Assembly (NCBI GenBank): GCA_044507625.1
Contig: JBIQJE010000002.1
Coordinates: 248,001-312,000, forward strand
Source: Hyphomicrobium_A sp044507625
GTDB taxonomy: Bacteria; Pseudomonadota; Alphaproteobacteria; Rhizobiales; Hyphomicrobiaceae
Direction of reading: 5' to 3'
DNA: 64,000 bases
This document shows positions 27,049 through 36,410 of this stretch, piece after piece. How positions within the stretch are numbered: the stretch's first letter is position 1; each line of letters opens with the position of its first letter. The notes under the pieces were generated by a model. It did not search any database, was not told the DNA's origin, and saw nothing but the letters and a program-made list of their open reading frames with translations. The position numbers were made by a program, and so were the translations under genes.

Positions 27049-27594
27049 ATGGTGCAGTTCATCGACCTGTGGCGCGGTCACCCGATCAATGAATCGGTGA
27101 CGGCGCCGTGTGTTGCGCCCCATGACCTGACGAACCTCGAAGGCAAGCATGTTGCCATGGGCTTTCCCGTGTTCGCCAACCAGTGCGCGATCCGTATGGG
27201 TGTCGCCCTGCGGCGCGCTGGGGTGGTCGACAGCCAGATCGGAGGCTGCGCGGCCTGCTCCGTCCATCCGCGTTCGCAGATGCATTTCATCAACGCGAGC
27301 CAGCTCGCCAACGCCATCAGCCGCGCGAACCTGCCCGGCGTCGCGCCGGTCGAGCGCATCACGGGCGCTGCTGCCGCCGACTATTACCCGCGCCTCTTCG
27401 GCCGCACGGGCATCGTCTATTTCCAGGACTACTGGAAGCGGTCGAGCGATAGCGGCCGCCCGACGGGCGACCACATCGATGTGTGGAACGGCTATCGATC
27501 GTCGGCCAAGTGGCTGCTCGAATGGTTCTCCTGGCTCGGCTATTATTCGAACTACGCCAACGCCGGCGAGATCTGGTTCTGGGAAGTGAAATAG
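27049..27594 (+). CDS. Tae4-family cell-wall amidase homologue (NlpC/P60-type cysteine amidase)
   Basis: 181 residues matching the T6SS amidase effector 4 family. Tae4 enzymes cleave the gamma-D-Glu to mDAP bond of peptidoglycan. Seen here: FIDLWRGHP at the N-terminus, the catalytic segment FANQCAIRMGVALR with Cys46, and TGDHIDVWNG with His142 and Asp144. The start at 27049 follows GGGAGGG; earlier ATGs (27016) are possible. No signal peptide is visible, as in T6SS cargo effectors. No T6SS gene, VgrG, Hcp or PAAR lies in the window. The next gene encodes a small two-helix membrane protein that could be a partner, though known Tai4 immunity proteins look different. The family call rests on motif recall. 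Confidence 0.75.
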   Translation: MVQFIDLWRGHPINESVTAPCVAPHDLTNLEGKHVAMGFPVFANQCAIRMGVALRRAGVVDSQIGGCAACSVHPRSQMHFINASQLANAISRANLPGVAPVERITGAAAADYYPRLFGRTGIVYFQDYWKRSSDSGRPTGDHIDVWNGYRSSAKWLLEWFSWLGYYSNYANAGEIWFWEVK

Positions 27595-27624
27595 CCCGCG
27601 GCGCGGCGGGCAGGGGAGCATCCA

Positions 27625-27867
27625 ATGCGCTACATCGTTGCGATGGTGTTCGCGATCATCGGAGCCCTGCTTGCGACCGTTTTTCTCAGCTCATCCGTTG
27701 CCGACTGGGTTGTCGCGCACCGGTCGTTCGAAAGCTCGGACGATGCGGAGAACCTGCACATGCTGGTGTTCCTCGCCTCGAACGTCGCCGGGCTCATCGC
27801 CGGCTGGCTTGTTGGCTGGGTTATCGCAGGCTTCGGCCGCTCCGAAGCGCCTCCTGCGCGAGACTAA
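27625..27867 (+). CDS. small membrane protein, two predicted helices
   Basis: 80 residues with hydrophobic segments at about residues 4-22 (VAMVFAIIGALLATVFL) and 47-70 (LVFLASNVAGLIAGWLVGWV). The loop between them (VVAHRSFESSDDAENLHM) is acidic. No family was recognised. It begins 30 bases after the Tae4-like gene with GGGGAGC as ribosome binding site, so the two probably share a transcript. A partner or immunity role is only a guess from position. It ends 12 bases before the convergent lactate permease. Confidence 0.65.
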   Translation: MRYIVAMVFAIIGALLATVFLSSSVADWVVAHRSFESSDDAENLHMLVFLASNVAGLIAGWLVGWVIAGFGRSEAPPARD

Positions 27868-27879
27868 CAGCGCGCCGAT

Positions 27880-29532
27880 CTAACCCGGTGCCATAAGCGT
27901 CAGCGGCCACACGTAGGCCTGGCCGAGCACCAACAGGCCCACGAGCGTTGCCAGCGCGATGGAGTGGAAGGCAACGAAGCGCAGGATGGAGCCCTCGTGC
28001 CCGTACCAGCGCGTGGCTGTCGAGGCGACGACGATCGACTGGGCGTCCATCATCTTGCCCATCACGCCGCCGGAGCTGTTGGCGGCGGCCATCAGCACCG
28101 GGTTGATCCCGAGCTGCTCCGCGCTGACGCGCTGCAGGCCGCCGAACAGCACGTTCGATGCCGTGTCCGATCCCGTGAGCGTGACGCCGAGCCACCCGAT
28201 GTACGTTCCGAACAGCGGATAGAGCCAGCCGGTGTTGGCGAGCGCGAGGCCGAGCGTCGCATCGATGCCGGAGTACCGGGTGACGAAGCCGATCGCGAGC
28301 ATGCAGGCGATGGTGAGCAGCGAGTAGCGTACCAGATAGAGCGTGCGTGCGTATGTGCGCACGAGCCCGCGGGGGCCGTAGCCGAGCGCGAAACCGGAGA
28401 CGATCGCGGCGAGCAGGATGCCGGTTCCGGTCGCGGAGAGTGCATTGAAGTTGAAAACCGCCGCTTCGATCTTCGGGGACGCGACCACCGGCGGCACCTT
28501 CTGCACCAGCTCGTGCAGTCCCGGAACGGTGAGCTTCGCCACCCAGACATCGTCGAGCATGGCCCGCACTTGCGGCGTGCCCCAGAGAAACACGAACACG
28601 CTGAGGACGATCCACGGCATCCAGGCGCGGCGGACGGCGGACGCGGTGTGCGGGGCGGCGCCGAGGGCTTCGGCAGCAGGAGCGCTTTCTGCGGGCGCGC
28701 CCGGCATGGCTGTCATCGGCTGTGCAGGGCGCCACGCCTTCAGGAAGATCGCCAGCGCGGCCATCGACACCACCGCCGCAACGATGTCGACCAGCCAGGG
28801 ACCGTGGAAGTTTGAAACGAGATACTGCGGGATCGCGAACGCAACGCCGGCAACGAGGATCGGCGGCCAGACCTCGAGCATCCGCCGCCAGCCCGCAAAC
28901 GCGGTGATGAGCCAGAACGGCACCAGCACGGAGAAGAACGGAAGCTGGCGTCCCACCATGCCGCTCAGCTCGTGCAGATCGAGGCCCGTCACCGCCGAGA
29001 GCGCGATGATGGGAGTGCCGAGCGCACCGAATGCGACGGGCGCGGTGTTGGCGATGAGCGAAAGGCCGGAGGCAGCGAGCGGCGTGAAGCCGAGGCCGAT
29101 CAGCATCGCGGCCGTGACTGCCACGGGCGTACCGAAGCCCGCCGCACCCTCGAAGAACGCGCCGAGGCAGAAGGCGACGAACAGGAGCTGCATGCGCTTG
29201 TCGTCGCTGATGGCGCCGATCGAGGTACGCAGGATTTCGAAATCTCCCCGCTCCAGCGTGAGCTGATAGAGAAAGATGACGTTGAGGATGATCCAGCCGA
29301 TGGGCAGCAGCCCGAAGGCGGCCCCGTATCCGGCGGCAAGCCCTGCCATCGGGGCCGGCATGCCATAGAAGACAATCGCCACCGCGAGCGCCGCGACAAG
29401 GCCGAGGATGGCCGCGACGTGCGCGCGCAACTCCAGAAGGCCTATGCCGCCGAGGAGGACGATCACCGGGATGGCGGCAACGAGGGTGGACAGCAGCATG
29501 TTGCCGAACGGGTCGTAGACCTGCGACCACAT
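27880..29532 (-). CDS. lldP: L-lactate permease (LctP family)
   Basis: 550 residues with about a dozen or more hydrophobic helices. It is recognised as an LctP-family lactate/proton symporter by the segments LGAFFEGAAGFGTPVAVTAA, NTAPVAFGALGTPIIALSAV and TGSDTASNVLFGGLQ, plus the late AANSSGGVMGKMM block. It imports lactate or glycolate across the inner membrane. GGGGGAGAG precedes the ATG on the minus strand. No lactate dehydrogenase gene is adjacent. Full length for the family. Confidence 0.93.
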   Translation of the reverse strand: MWSQVYDPFGNMLLSTLVAAIPVIVLLGGIGLLELRAHVAAILGLVAALAVAIVFYGMPAPMAGLAAGYGAAFGLLPIGWIILNVIFLYQLTLERGDFEILRTSIGAISDDKRMQLLFVAFCLGAFFEGAAGFGTPVAVTAAMLIGLGFTPLAASGLSLIANTAPVAFGALGTPIIALSAVTGLDLHELSGMVGRQLPFFSVLVPFWLITAFAGWRRMLEVWPPILVAGVAFAIPQYLVSNFHGPWLVDIVAAVVSMAALAIFLKAWRPAQPMTAMPGAPAESAPAAEALGAAPHTASAVRRAWMPWIVLSVFVFLWGTPQVRAMLDDVWVAKLTVPGLHELVQKVPPVVASPKIEAAVFNFNALSATGTGILLAAIVSGFALGYGPRGLVRTYARTLYLVRYSLLTIACMLAIGFVTRYSGIDATLGLALANTGWLYPLFGTYIGWLGVTLTGSDTASNVLFGGLQRVSAEQLGINPVLMAAANSSGGVMGKMMDAQSIVVASTATRWYGHEGSILRFVAFHSIALATLVGLLVLGQAYVWPLTLMAPG

Positions 29533-29809
29533 GCGTTCTCTCCCCCGGGCCCGGTTTATTTGGCCGCAAAGCTACGTTGGTCCGCGCCGGCCGGTCAAAC
29601 GCTTGCTGTAGCGTTAAAGTCCTGCAGAGAGGCGCTGTTTCGCGGTTTTCATAACGAAATTCAGCCGATTTGACCGCCGCCCGCCCTGGACAGGAATGCC
29701 GGCTCACCGTAGGTCATCGCGGGTATTCGGGCCGTCCCGGCGGCTATACTCGGCAGATGCCCCCGATAGCATGGCGCGGCTCACCCCCGTCCCCAATCAG
29801 AGCCCTTGG

Positions 29810-30811
29810 ATGAACGATCGCGTCGAAACCATCGAAGTGAAGTCGACCGAAGCCGATATGCGGCTCGACCGCTGGTTCCGGCTGCATTTCCCCGACGTCG
29901 GGTATTCCTATCTGCAGAAGCTGCTGCGTACCGGGCAGGTGCGCGTCAACAGCCGCCGTGCCGAAGCCAACGCGCGCCTCGAAGCCGGAGCCCAGATCCG
30001 CGTCCCCGCCATCGTGCGCGCGGCGCCGAAAGCCGCGACCGCCTCGGGCGTCAAACCGGCGATGGGCGTATCGAAGGGCGATCGCGACCGCATCGAGAAG
30101 ATGATCCTGTTCGAAGACGAGCACGTGCTCGTCCTCAACAAGCCGTTCGGCCTCGCGGTGCAGGGCGGCACAGGCACCCGGCGGCACATCGACGGAATGA
30201 TCGCCGGAATGGCCGATCGCTTCGGCGGCGAGCGTCCGCGCCTCGTGCATCGCCTCGACCGTGACACCACAGGCGTGCTGCTGATCGCAAAGCACCGCGA
30301 CGCGGCCGCCAAGCTCGGCCGTGTGTTTCAGACCCGCTCCGCCGCGAAGACCTACTGGGCGCTGGTGAAGGGTGTGCCGAAGCCTCCGCAGGGGAAGATC
30401 GAAGCGGCGCTGGTGAAGGCCGCAGGCCCCGACGGAGACCGCGTGCGCAAGGCGCTTCCCGGCGAGCAGGAAGAAGCGATGCATGCGACGACCCACTATT
30501 CCGTCATCGACAGGCTCGCCCATAAGGCGTCCTGGGTCTCGCTCAAGCCGGTGACGGGGCGGCAGCATCAGCTCCGCGCGCACATGGCGCTGATCGGCAC
30601 GCCGATCGTCGGCGACAACAAATACGGCGGCGACGAGAACCTTCCCGCCGAGCAGATCGAGAACAAGCTGCACCTGCATGCCCGCCGGCTCGTGCTGCCC
30701 CATCCCTATACCGGCGGCAAGATCGACGTCACGGCGCCGCTGCCCGATCACATGCGCGCCACGTGGGAGCTTCTCGGCCTCGATGTCGACCGCTATCAGG
30801 AGAAGGGCTGA
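29810..30811 (+). CDS. rluC: RluC/RluD-family 23S rRNA pseudouridine synthase
   Basis: About 333 residues from MNDRVETIEVKSTEADMRLD. An N-terminal S4 RNA-binding domain (LQKLLRTGQVRVNSRR) is followed by the RluA-type catalytic domain with HRLDRDTTGVLLIAK, whose Asp is the nucleophile, and GRQHQLRAHMA. Family members modify uridines of 23S rRNA (955/2504/2580 for RluC). The ATG at 29810 fits homologues; an ATG at 29771 is possible, and neither has a strong ribosome binding site. It starts the operon rluC-HAD-ATP12 through stop/start overlaps. Confidence 0.9.
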   Translation: MNDRVETIEVKSTEADMRLDRWFRLHFPDVGYSYLQKLLRTGQVRVNSRRAEANARLEAGAQIRVPAIVRAAPKAATASGVKPAMGVSKGDRDRIEKMILFEDEHVLVLNKPFGLAVQGGTGTRRHIDGMIAGMADRFGGERPRLVHRLDRDTTGVLLIAKHRDAAAKLGRVFQTRSAAKTYWALVKGVPKPPQGKIEAALVKAAGPDGDRVRKALPGEQEEAMHATTHYSVIDRLAHKASWVSLKPVTGRQHQLRAHMALIGTPIVGDNKYGGDENLPAEQIENKLHLHARRLVLPHPYTGGKIDVTAPLPDHMRATWELLGLDVDRYQEKG

Positions 30812-31491
30812 TGAAGCTTATCGTGCTCGATTGCGACGGCACCCTCGTCGACAGCCAGAACGGGATCTGCGAGGCGATGGCGCACGCGTTTTCCGGATTC
30901 GGGCTGACGCCGCCGGCGCGCGAGGCGACGCTCGCCATCGTCGGCCTGTCGCTGCCGGAAGCGTTGGCGGCGCTGGCGCCCGACCATGACGCGCAGCTCC
31001 GCGCCGCCCTCGTCGAGCGCTACAAGTCGGCATTTTTCGAAATCCGCCGCGACCCGGCGCTGCACGAGCCGCTCTTCGCCGGTATTGGTGCAGCCATCGA
31101 GGCGATGTCAGAGCGCAATGACGTCGTGCTCGGCATCGCGACGGGAAAGTCGCGCAAGGGCGTCGACCGGCTCTTTGCCCGTGAGGATTGGGCGCGCCGC
31201 TTCATCACCGTGCAGACCTCCGACAATAATCCCTCCAAGCCCCATCCCGCCATGTTGCACGCGGCGATGGCGGAGGCGGGCGTCGGGCCCGACAGCACCG
31301 TGATGGTGGGCGACACAACCTTTGACATGGAAATGGCGATCGCAGCGGGCACCGGCGCGCTGGGCGTCGGCTGGGGCTACCATTCGCCCGACGAGCTCCA
31401 TGCCGCCGGTGCGCACGCGGTCGTCGGCCAGTGCGAGGGGCTTCTCTCCGGGATCGACGCCTATTTCGCCGCGCGGGAGCGGGCCGCATGA
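30811..31491 (+). CDS. HAD-superfamily hydrolase
   Basis: 226 residues of the phosphoglycolate-phosphatase-like HAD subfamily IA. Motif I is LDCDGTLVDS, motif II IATGK, motif III includes NPSKPHPAM (Lys), and motif IV is VGDTTFDMEM. The ATG overlaps the rluC stop (TGATG), and the stop overlaps the next start, so it is translationally coupled on both sides. The rluC-HAD-ATP12 order is conserved in rhizobia. The substrate is unknown. Confidence 0.93.
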   Translation: MKLIVLDCDGTLVDSQNGICEAMAHAFSGFGLTPPAREATLAIVGLSLPEALAALAPDHDAQLRAALVERYKSAFFEIRRDPALHEPLFAGIGAAIEAMSERNDVVLGIATGKSRKGVDRLFAREDWARRFITVQTSDNNPSKPHPAMLHAAMAEAGVGPDSTVMVGDTTFDMEMAIAAGTGALGVGWGYHSPDELHAAGAHAVVGQCEGLLSGIDAYFAARERAA

Positions 31492-32267
31492 GCGAGCCCG
31501 ACGATACCCCCGGCGCACCGAAGGATGCGCCTAAGGTGCCGGGTCGGGAGGCATTGAGACCGGCGCTGCCCAAGCGTTTCTACAAGGATGTGAGCGTCGG
31601 CGAAGCCGACGGCGGCTATCAGGTCCTGCTCGACGGCCGCGCCGTGCGCACCCCTGGGAAACTCCATCTCACGGTGCCGACGCGGCCTCTGGCGGAGGCG
31701 ATGGCGGCCGAATGGGCGGCACAGGGCGAGCATATCGACCCGGCGACGATGCCGCTGTCGAAGCTCGCCATTACCGCCATCGACGGCGTGACCGGGACGA
31801 TGACAGAAGTTGCGGCCGACATCGTGCGGTTCGCCGGCAGCGATCTCATCTGCTACCGCGCCGAGGCGCCCGAGGCCCTGGCGGAGATCCAGGCCGCCGC
31901 GTGGGATCCGGTGCTGCGCTGGGTGGAGGAGACGACGGGCGCGAGGTTCTTCCTCGCCGAGGGCGTGATGCCGGTGACCCAGAGCCCCGAGGCGCTGTCC
32001 CGCTTCGGCAATCTGGTGGCGCCGTTCGGGGCCTTCGCGCTCGCAAGCCTGCACGTGATGACGACGCTGACGGGCTCGGCATTCCTCGCCATGGCCGTGG
32101 CGCGGGGACACCTGGCGCCGGAGGAAGCCTGGGCCAAGGCCCACGTCGACGAGGATTGGCAGATCGCGCGCTGGGGCGTCGACGTCGAGGCCGCCGACCG
32201 GCGCGCCCGCCGCCACACGGAAATGCTCGCCGCGGCCCGGTTTCTTAATTTGCTCGAAGCGGCTTAG
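31488..32267 (+). CDS. ATP12-family chaperone (F1-ATPase assembly)
   Basis: 259 residues. Homologous to mitochondrial Atp12, which binds free F1 alpha subunit during ATP synthase assembly. Typical blocks: LPKRFYKDVSV near the N-terminus, TPGKLHLTVPTRPLAEAMAA, LSKLAITAIDG, and AWDPVLRWVEETTGARF. The ATG at 31488 overlaps the HAD stop (ATGA). It ends the rluC-HAD-ATP12 cluster and is followed by a gap containing a micro-ORF. The ATP synthase genes are not in this window. Confidence 0.93.
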   Translation: MSEPDDTPGAPKDAPKVPGREALRPALPKRFYKDVSVGEADGGYQVLLDGRAVRTPGKLHLTVPTRPLAEAMAAEWAAQGEHIDPATMPLSKLAITAIDGVTGTMTEVAADIVRFAGSDLICYRAEAPEALAEIQAAAWDPVLRWVEETTGARFFLAEGVMPVTQSPEALSRFGNLVAPFGAFALASLHVMTTLTGSAFLAMAVARGHLAPEEAWAKAHVDEDWQIARWGVDVEAADRRARRHTEMLAAARFLNLLEAA

Positions 32268-32359
32268 CCGAGAAGATCACCGCCTGTTCCGAGCGTAACA
32301 GCGCCGGGCGGGCGACGACCCCATAGTGGGCGACATGCCAACGTCCGCGGAGCAGTGCC

Positions 32360-32437
32360 ATGCTGAGCCTGTTCGACCTCGCCATCGTTCTGATTGTCCT
32401 CCTGGCCATTCCCCTGCTGATCAAGGTGGGCCGCTGA
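32360..32437 (+). CDS. 25-residue single-helix micro-ORF
   Basis: ATG at 32360 opens a 25-codon frame with one hydrophobic helix (LAIVLIVLLAIPLLIKVG) ending in Gly-Arg. GGAGCAG sits 6 bases upstream. Its stop overlaps the ATG of the next gene in ATGA, a hallmark of coupled real genes. No homologue family is known to me. It could be a membrane micropeptide or a leader that couples translation of the downstream protein. Too short for standard gene finding. Confidence 0.5.
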   Translation: MLSLFDLAIVLIVLLAIPLLIKVGR

Positions 32438-32769
32438 TGGATACGAGCTTCAACCTACCGATCGCCATTGCGGTGGTGGCGCTGATCCCGCCCATCATCC
32501 TGATCAACTATCATTACCGGCTCGGGGGATTATCGGGCTACATCTGGCGCGAGAGCCCGGCCTTCGCCCACATTCTCCTCGCGCTCCTCTTCACCGTCTG
32601 GCTCGGGACCGTCTTCGATCTCGTCACCTATTACGGTCTCCTGTCGCCTCGGGCCCTCGAGCTATTCAATCTTCTGATTGGCCCGTTGATGCTGATCTTC
32701 TCGGTGTGCGTGCTCGTTTTCGGCACCCGCCTTCTGGTCCGGTATCTGCGGTTCCGCTCCAGGACCTAA
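32437..32769 (+). CDS. hypothetical membrane protein, three predicted helices
   Basis: 110 residues with hydrophobic stretches at about 6-24 (LPIAIAVVALIPPIILI), 44-68 (FAHILLALLFTVWLGTVFDL) and 77-101 (LELFNLLIGPLMLIFSVCVL). The C-terminus is basic (RYLRFRSRT), so it likely faces the cytoplasm. Its ATG overlaps the stop of the 25-residue micro-ORF. No family was recognised. It precedes pccB by 175 bases, and no terminator was seen in between. Confidence 0.7.
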   Translation: MDTSFNLPIAIAVVALIPPIILINYHYRLGGLSGYIWRESPAFAHILLALLFTVWLGTVFDLVTYYGLLSPRALELFNLLIGPLMLIFSVCVLVFGTRLLVRYLRFRSRT

Positions 32770-32944
32770 CCCCGCGGGCGGTGCGGGTGTTCATGCTTTG
32801 ACCCGGTGCCGGGGCTTACCGGCGGCCAGCCGCCCCGAAACGTCGCACACCAATGGCCCCCGGGCGCGTTCTCAGAGGCAAATCTGCGTGCTATGAGCCC
32901 TCCCGTGCGGCGTCCGGCCGCGCGTCCACGAGGGAAGGCACGTA

Positions 32945-34477
<1,533 letters not shown>

Positions 34478-34523
34478 GCGCGCGGCCGATAGAGCCGCCG
34501 TGAATAGCGCAGTGGAGAATTTG

Positions 34524-34552
34524 AAAAGGCCGGTGAGATCACCGGCCTTTTT
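34524..34552. terminator. intrinsic terminator after pccB
   Basis: AAAAGGCCGGT pairs with ACCGGCCTTTT around a short loop, followed by one more T. The A and T runs allow use on both strands. It lies 47 bases after the pccB stop. Confidence 0.9.
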
Positions 34553-34672
34553 ACATGAACGGTGTCTGCACCCGCCATTCAGAACGGGTTCAATGCGCCC
34601 CCGCCAATCTCAGCCCCGTCAGATCACAGCGCCGTTCAGGTGAGTGGCGCCCCAACGAGGAAGAGGTGGACC

Positions 34673-35002
34673 ATGAACAAATTCGCTCTCATCGCCGCGG
34701 CCCTTGCCGCCACGACCGTTGCCGCCAACGCAGCGAGCATCAACGGCACCCAGCAGCGTCAGCTCGACCGCATCGAGCAGGGGCGGCAGACCGGCTCCAT
34801 CACCTGGACGGAAGGCCTCAAGCTGCGCGCGGAGCAGAAGCGGATCTCCAACAAGGAAGCCCAGTTCCGCTCCGACGGATACCTGAGCCGCGGCGAGCGC
34901 AACGAGCTGCGCAGCATGCAGCGTCAAGCCTCGAAGAACATCACCGCGAAGAAGTATGACGCCAAGGTCCGCCCCTCGTGGCTTCCCCGCGTCGGCAAAT
35001 AA
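34673..35002 (+). CDS. small secreted hypothetical protein
   Basis: 109 residues with an N-terminal signal peptide (MNKFALIAAALAATTVAANA, cleavage likely after ANA). The mature part is Arg/Lys/Gln rich and helical (RQLDRIEQGRQTGSITWTEG), resembling small periplasmic proteins found in Rhizobiales. GAGGAAGAGGTGGACC precedes the chosen ATG; the frame extends to 34562 without support. It has its own terminator just after and the pccB terminator before, so it is likely monocistronic. Function unknown. Confidence 0.75.
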   Translation: MNKFALIAAALAATTVAANAASINGTQQRQLDRIEQGRQTGSITWTEGLKLRAEQKRISNKEAQFRSDGYLSRGERNELRSMQRQASKNITAKKYDAKVRPSWLPRVGK

Positions 35003-35038
35003 AAGCGGGACGAAGTGCGCAAACCCTCCGTTGGCCTT

Positions 35039-35068
35039 GCGGGCCGCTGAAAAGCGGCCCGCCTTTTT
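35039..35068 (+). terminator. intrinsic terminator after the small secreted protein
   Basis: GCGGGCCGCT (35039-35048) pairs perfectly with AGCGGCCCGC (35053-35062) around a GAAA loop, followed by CTTTTT. One of the clearest terminators in the window. Confidence 0.93.
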
Positions 35069-35222
35069 GAGTGGGGGAACGAGCCGTCGCACTGGCGCCG
35101 CTATGGCCCAGGGCTAGGGGCAGCGCTCGCTAACCAGTGTCGCTACGGCGCAACTGTTAGCCAATTGGTAAGCCTGTTTTCCTAATGTGCGCGCATCGAG
35201 TTCTTGCGAACGGGGCCCCGAA

Positions 35223-36233
35223 ATGAGCGCGTTGCAGTCGCTTCCGATTACCGAGATGTTGCAGCGGGGGAGCATTCACGAAGTCGACGTGCTGAGGCTG
35301 AAAAGCGCCTTCCACAACGACAGTGCCATTTCCGCCGATGAGGCCGAAGCCCTCTTTGCCCTGAACGAGACCTGCGAGGATCAGCATCCCACCTGGGCCG
35401 ATTTTTACGTCGACGCGCTGACCGACTACCTCGTCGCACAGGTTCTCCCCGAAGGATACCTGACGGCCGAGGAAGCGCACCGCTTCATCGATCGCATAGC
35501 CCCCGTCGGCATCGTCACCCGCAAGACCGATCTCGATCTGCTGATCAGCGTGCTCGTCAAATCCCGCTGGTCGCCGGTCAGCCTCGCACGCGTGGCGCTG
35601 AACCAGGTGATCTACGCCGTCACCACCGGCAAGGGCCCGCTGCGCGAAAGCTGGCCCTGCCAGCCGGGCACTGTCCGTGAGAGCGAAGTGGAGCTCGTCC
35701 GCCGCATCCTCTACGCTTTTGGCGGCGACGGTGCCGTAGCGATCACGCGCGATGAAATCGAGACCCTTTTCGATATCAACGAAGCGATCATCGACCCCGA
35801 GGCCAACGCCGCCTGGACCGACCTGTTCGTGAAGGCCGTGACGAATGTGGTCATGGCCTCCTCGGGCCACGCGGTCCCCACTCGCGAGGAGGCCCTGCGC
35901 CGCGACGCCTGGCTCATGGAGGCGAAGGGCGAGCTTTCTCCCGATGCGCTTCTTTCCGCGATGGTCTCCTCGAGCCTCGACGCCGTGCGCGCGGGCTACC
36001 GCGAGCAGACCGCCGAGGAGCGGGCTTTGGCCCGCCTCGAGCGCCAGCGCATCGAGATCATCACGAACGAGGCGATCGCGCAGGCCGAGGCCGGCTGGCT
36101 GTGCGAACGTATCGGGCGCAATGGCCGCCTGACGCCGAGCGAATCTGCTCTCATCGCCTACCTGCGCAAGGACAGCCGCAGGATCCACCCCGAGCTGCAG
36201 GCCGCAGTCGAGCGCCTCGCCCAGGCCGCTTAA
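35223..36233 (+). CDS. hypothetical protein with an internal duplication
   Basis: 336 residues, predicted mostly helical, no signal peptide or membrane segment. Two similar units can be aligned by eye: about residues 20-90 (DEAEALFALNE ... WADFYVDALTDYLV) and 154-225 (DEIETLFDINE ... WTDLFVKAVTNVVM). Each contains an acidic helix, a conserved Trp and a following aromatic helix. I do not recognise the family with certainty. The start at ATG 35223 gives MSALQSLPIT; the gap upstream to 35069 has no gene. It lies alone between two carboxylase subunit genes. Confidence 0.7.
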   Translation: MSALQSLPITEMLQRGSIHEVDVLRLKSAFHNDSAISADEAEALFALNETCEDQHPTWADFYVDALTDYLVAQVLPEGYLTAEEAHRFIDRIAPVGIVTRKTDLDLLISVLVKSRWSPVSLARVALNQVIYAVTTGKGPLRESWPCQPGTVRESEVELVRRILYAFGGDGAVAITRDEIETLFDINEAIIDPEANAAWTDLFVKAVTNVVMASSGHAVPTREEALRRDAWLMEAKGELSPDALLSAMVSSSLDAVRAGYREQTAEERALARLERQRIEIITNEAIAQAEAGWLCERIGRNGRLTPSESALIAYLRKDSRRIHPELQAAVERLAQAA

Positions 36234-36410
36234 CGGCGATCAGAACAGGGTTTACGGGGCTGGCCGCGGCGCGACCGGCCCCTGCGGTCTATGCGCGCAT
36301 TTTGCCCTGTCTGGCCAGTTTACGACCCTTCTCGAGCCGTCTAGAAAGTCAGCTACGCAATCGGCTGGCGCTTCGCCTTGGGGCGCCTACCTAGTGGACC
36401 AACGGGGCTA

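Noticed and set aside
26923..27867. A type VI secretion cluster around the Tae4-like gene
   Set aside because: No Hcp, VgrG, PAAR, TssB/C or ClpV-like gene is present in the window.
27820..29707. 628-codon minus-strand frame overlapping the lactate permease
   Set aside because: It runs in another frame of the permease gene and is Arg/His rich, with no membrane pattern.
35187..35222. Upstream start for the duplicated protein
   Set aside because: The extra 12 residues are not supported by a ribosome binding site, and ATG 35223 starts a sensible N-terminus.
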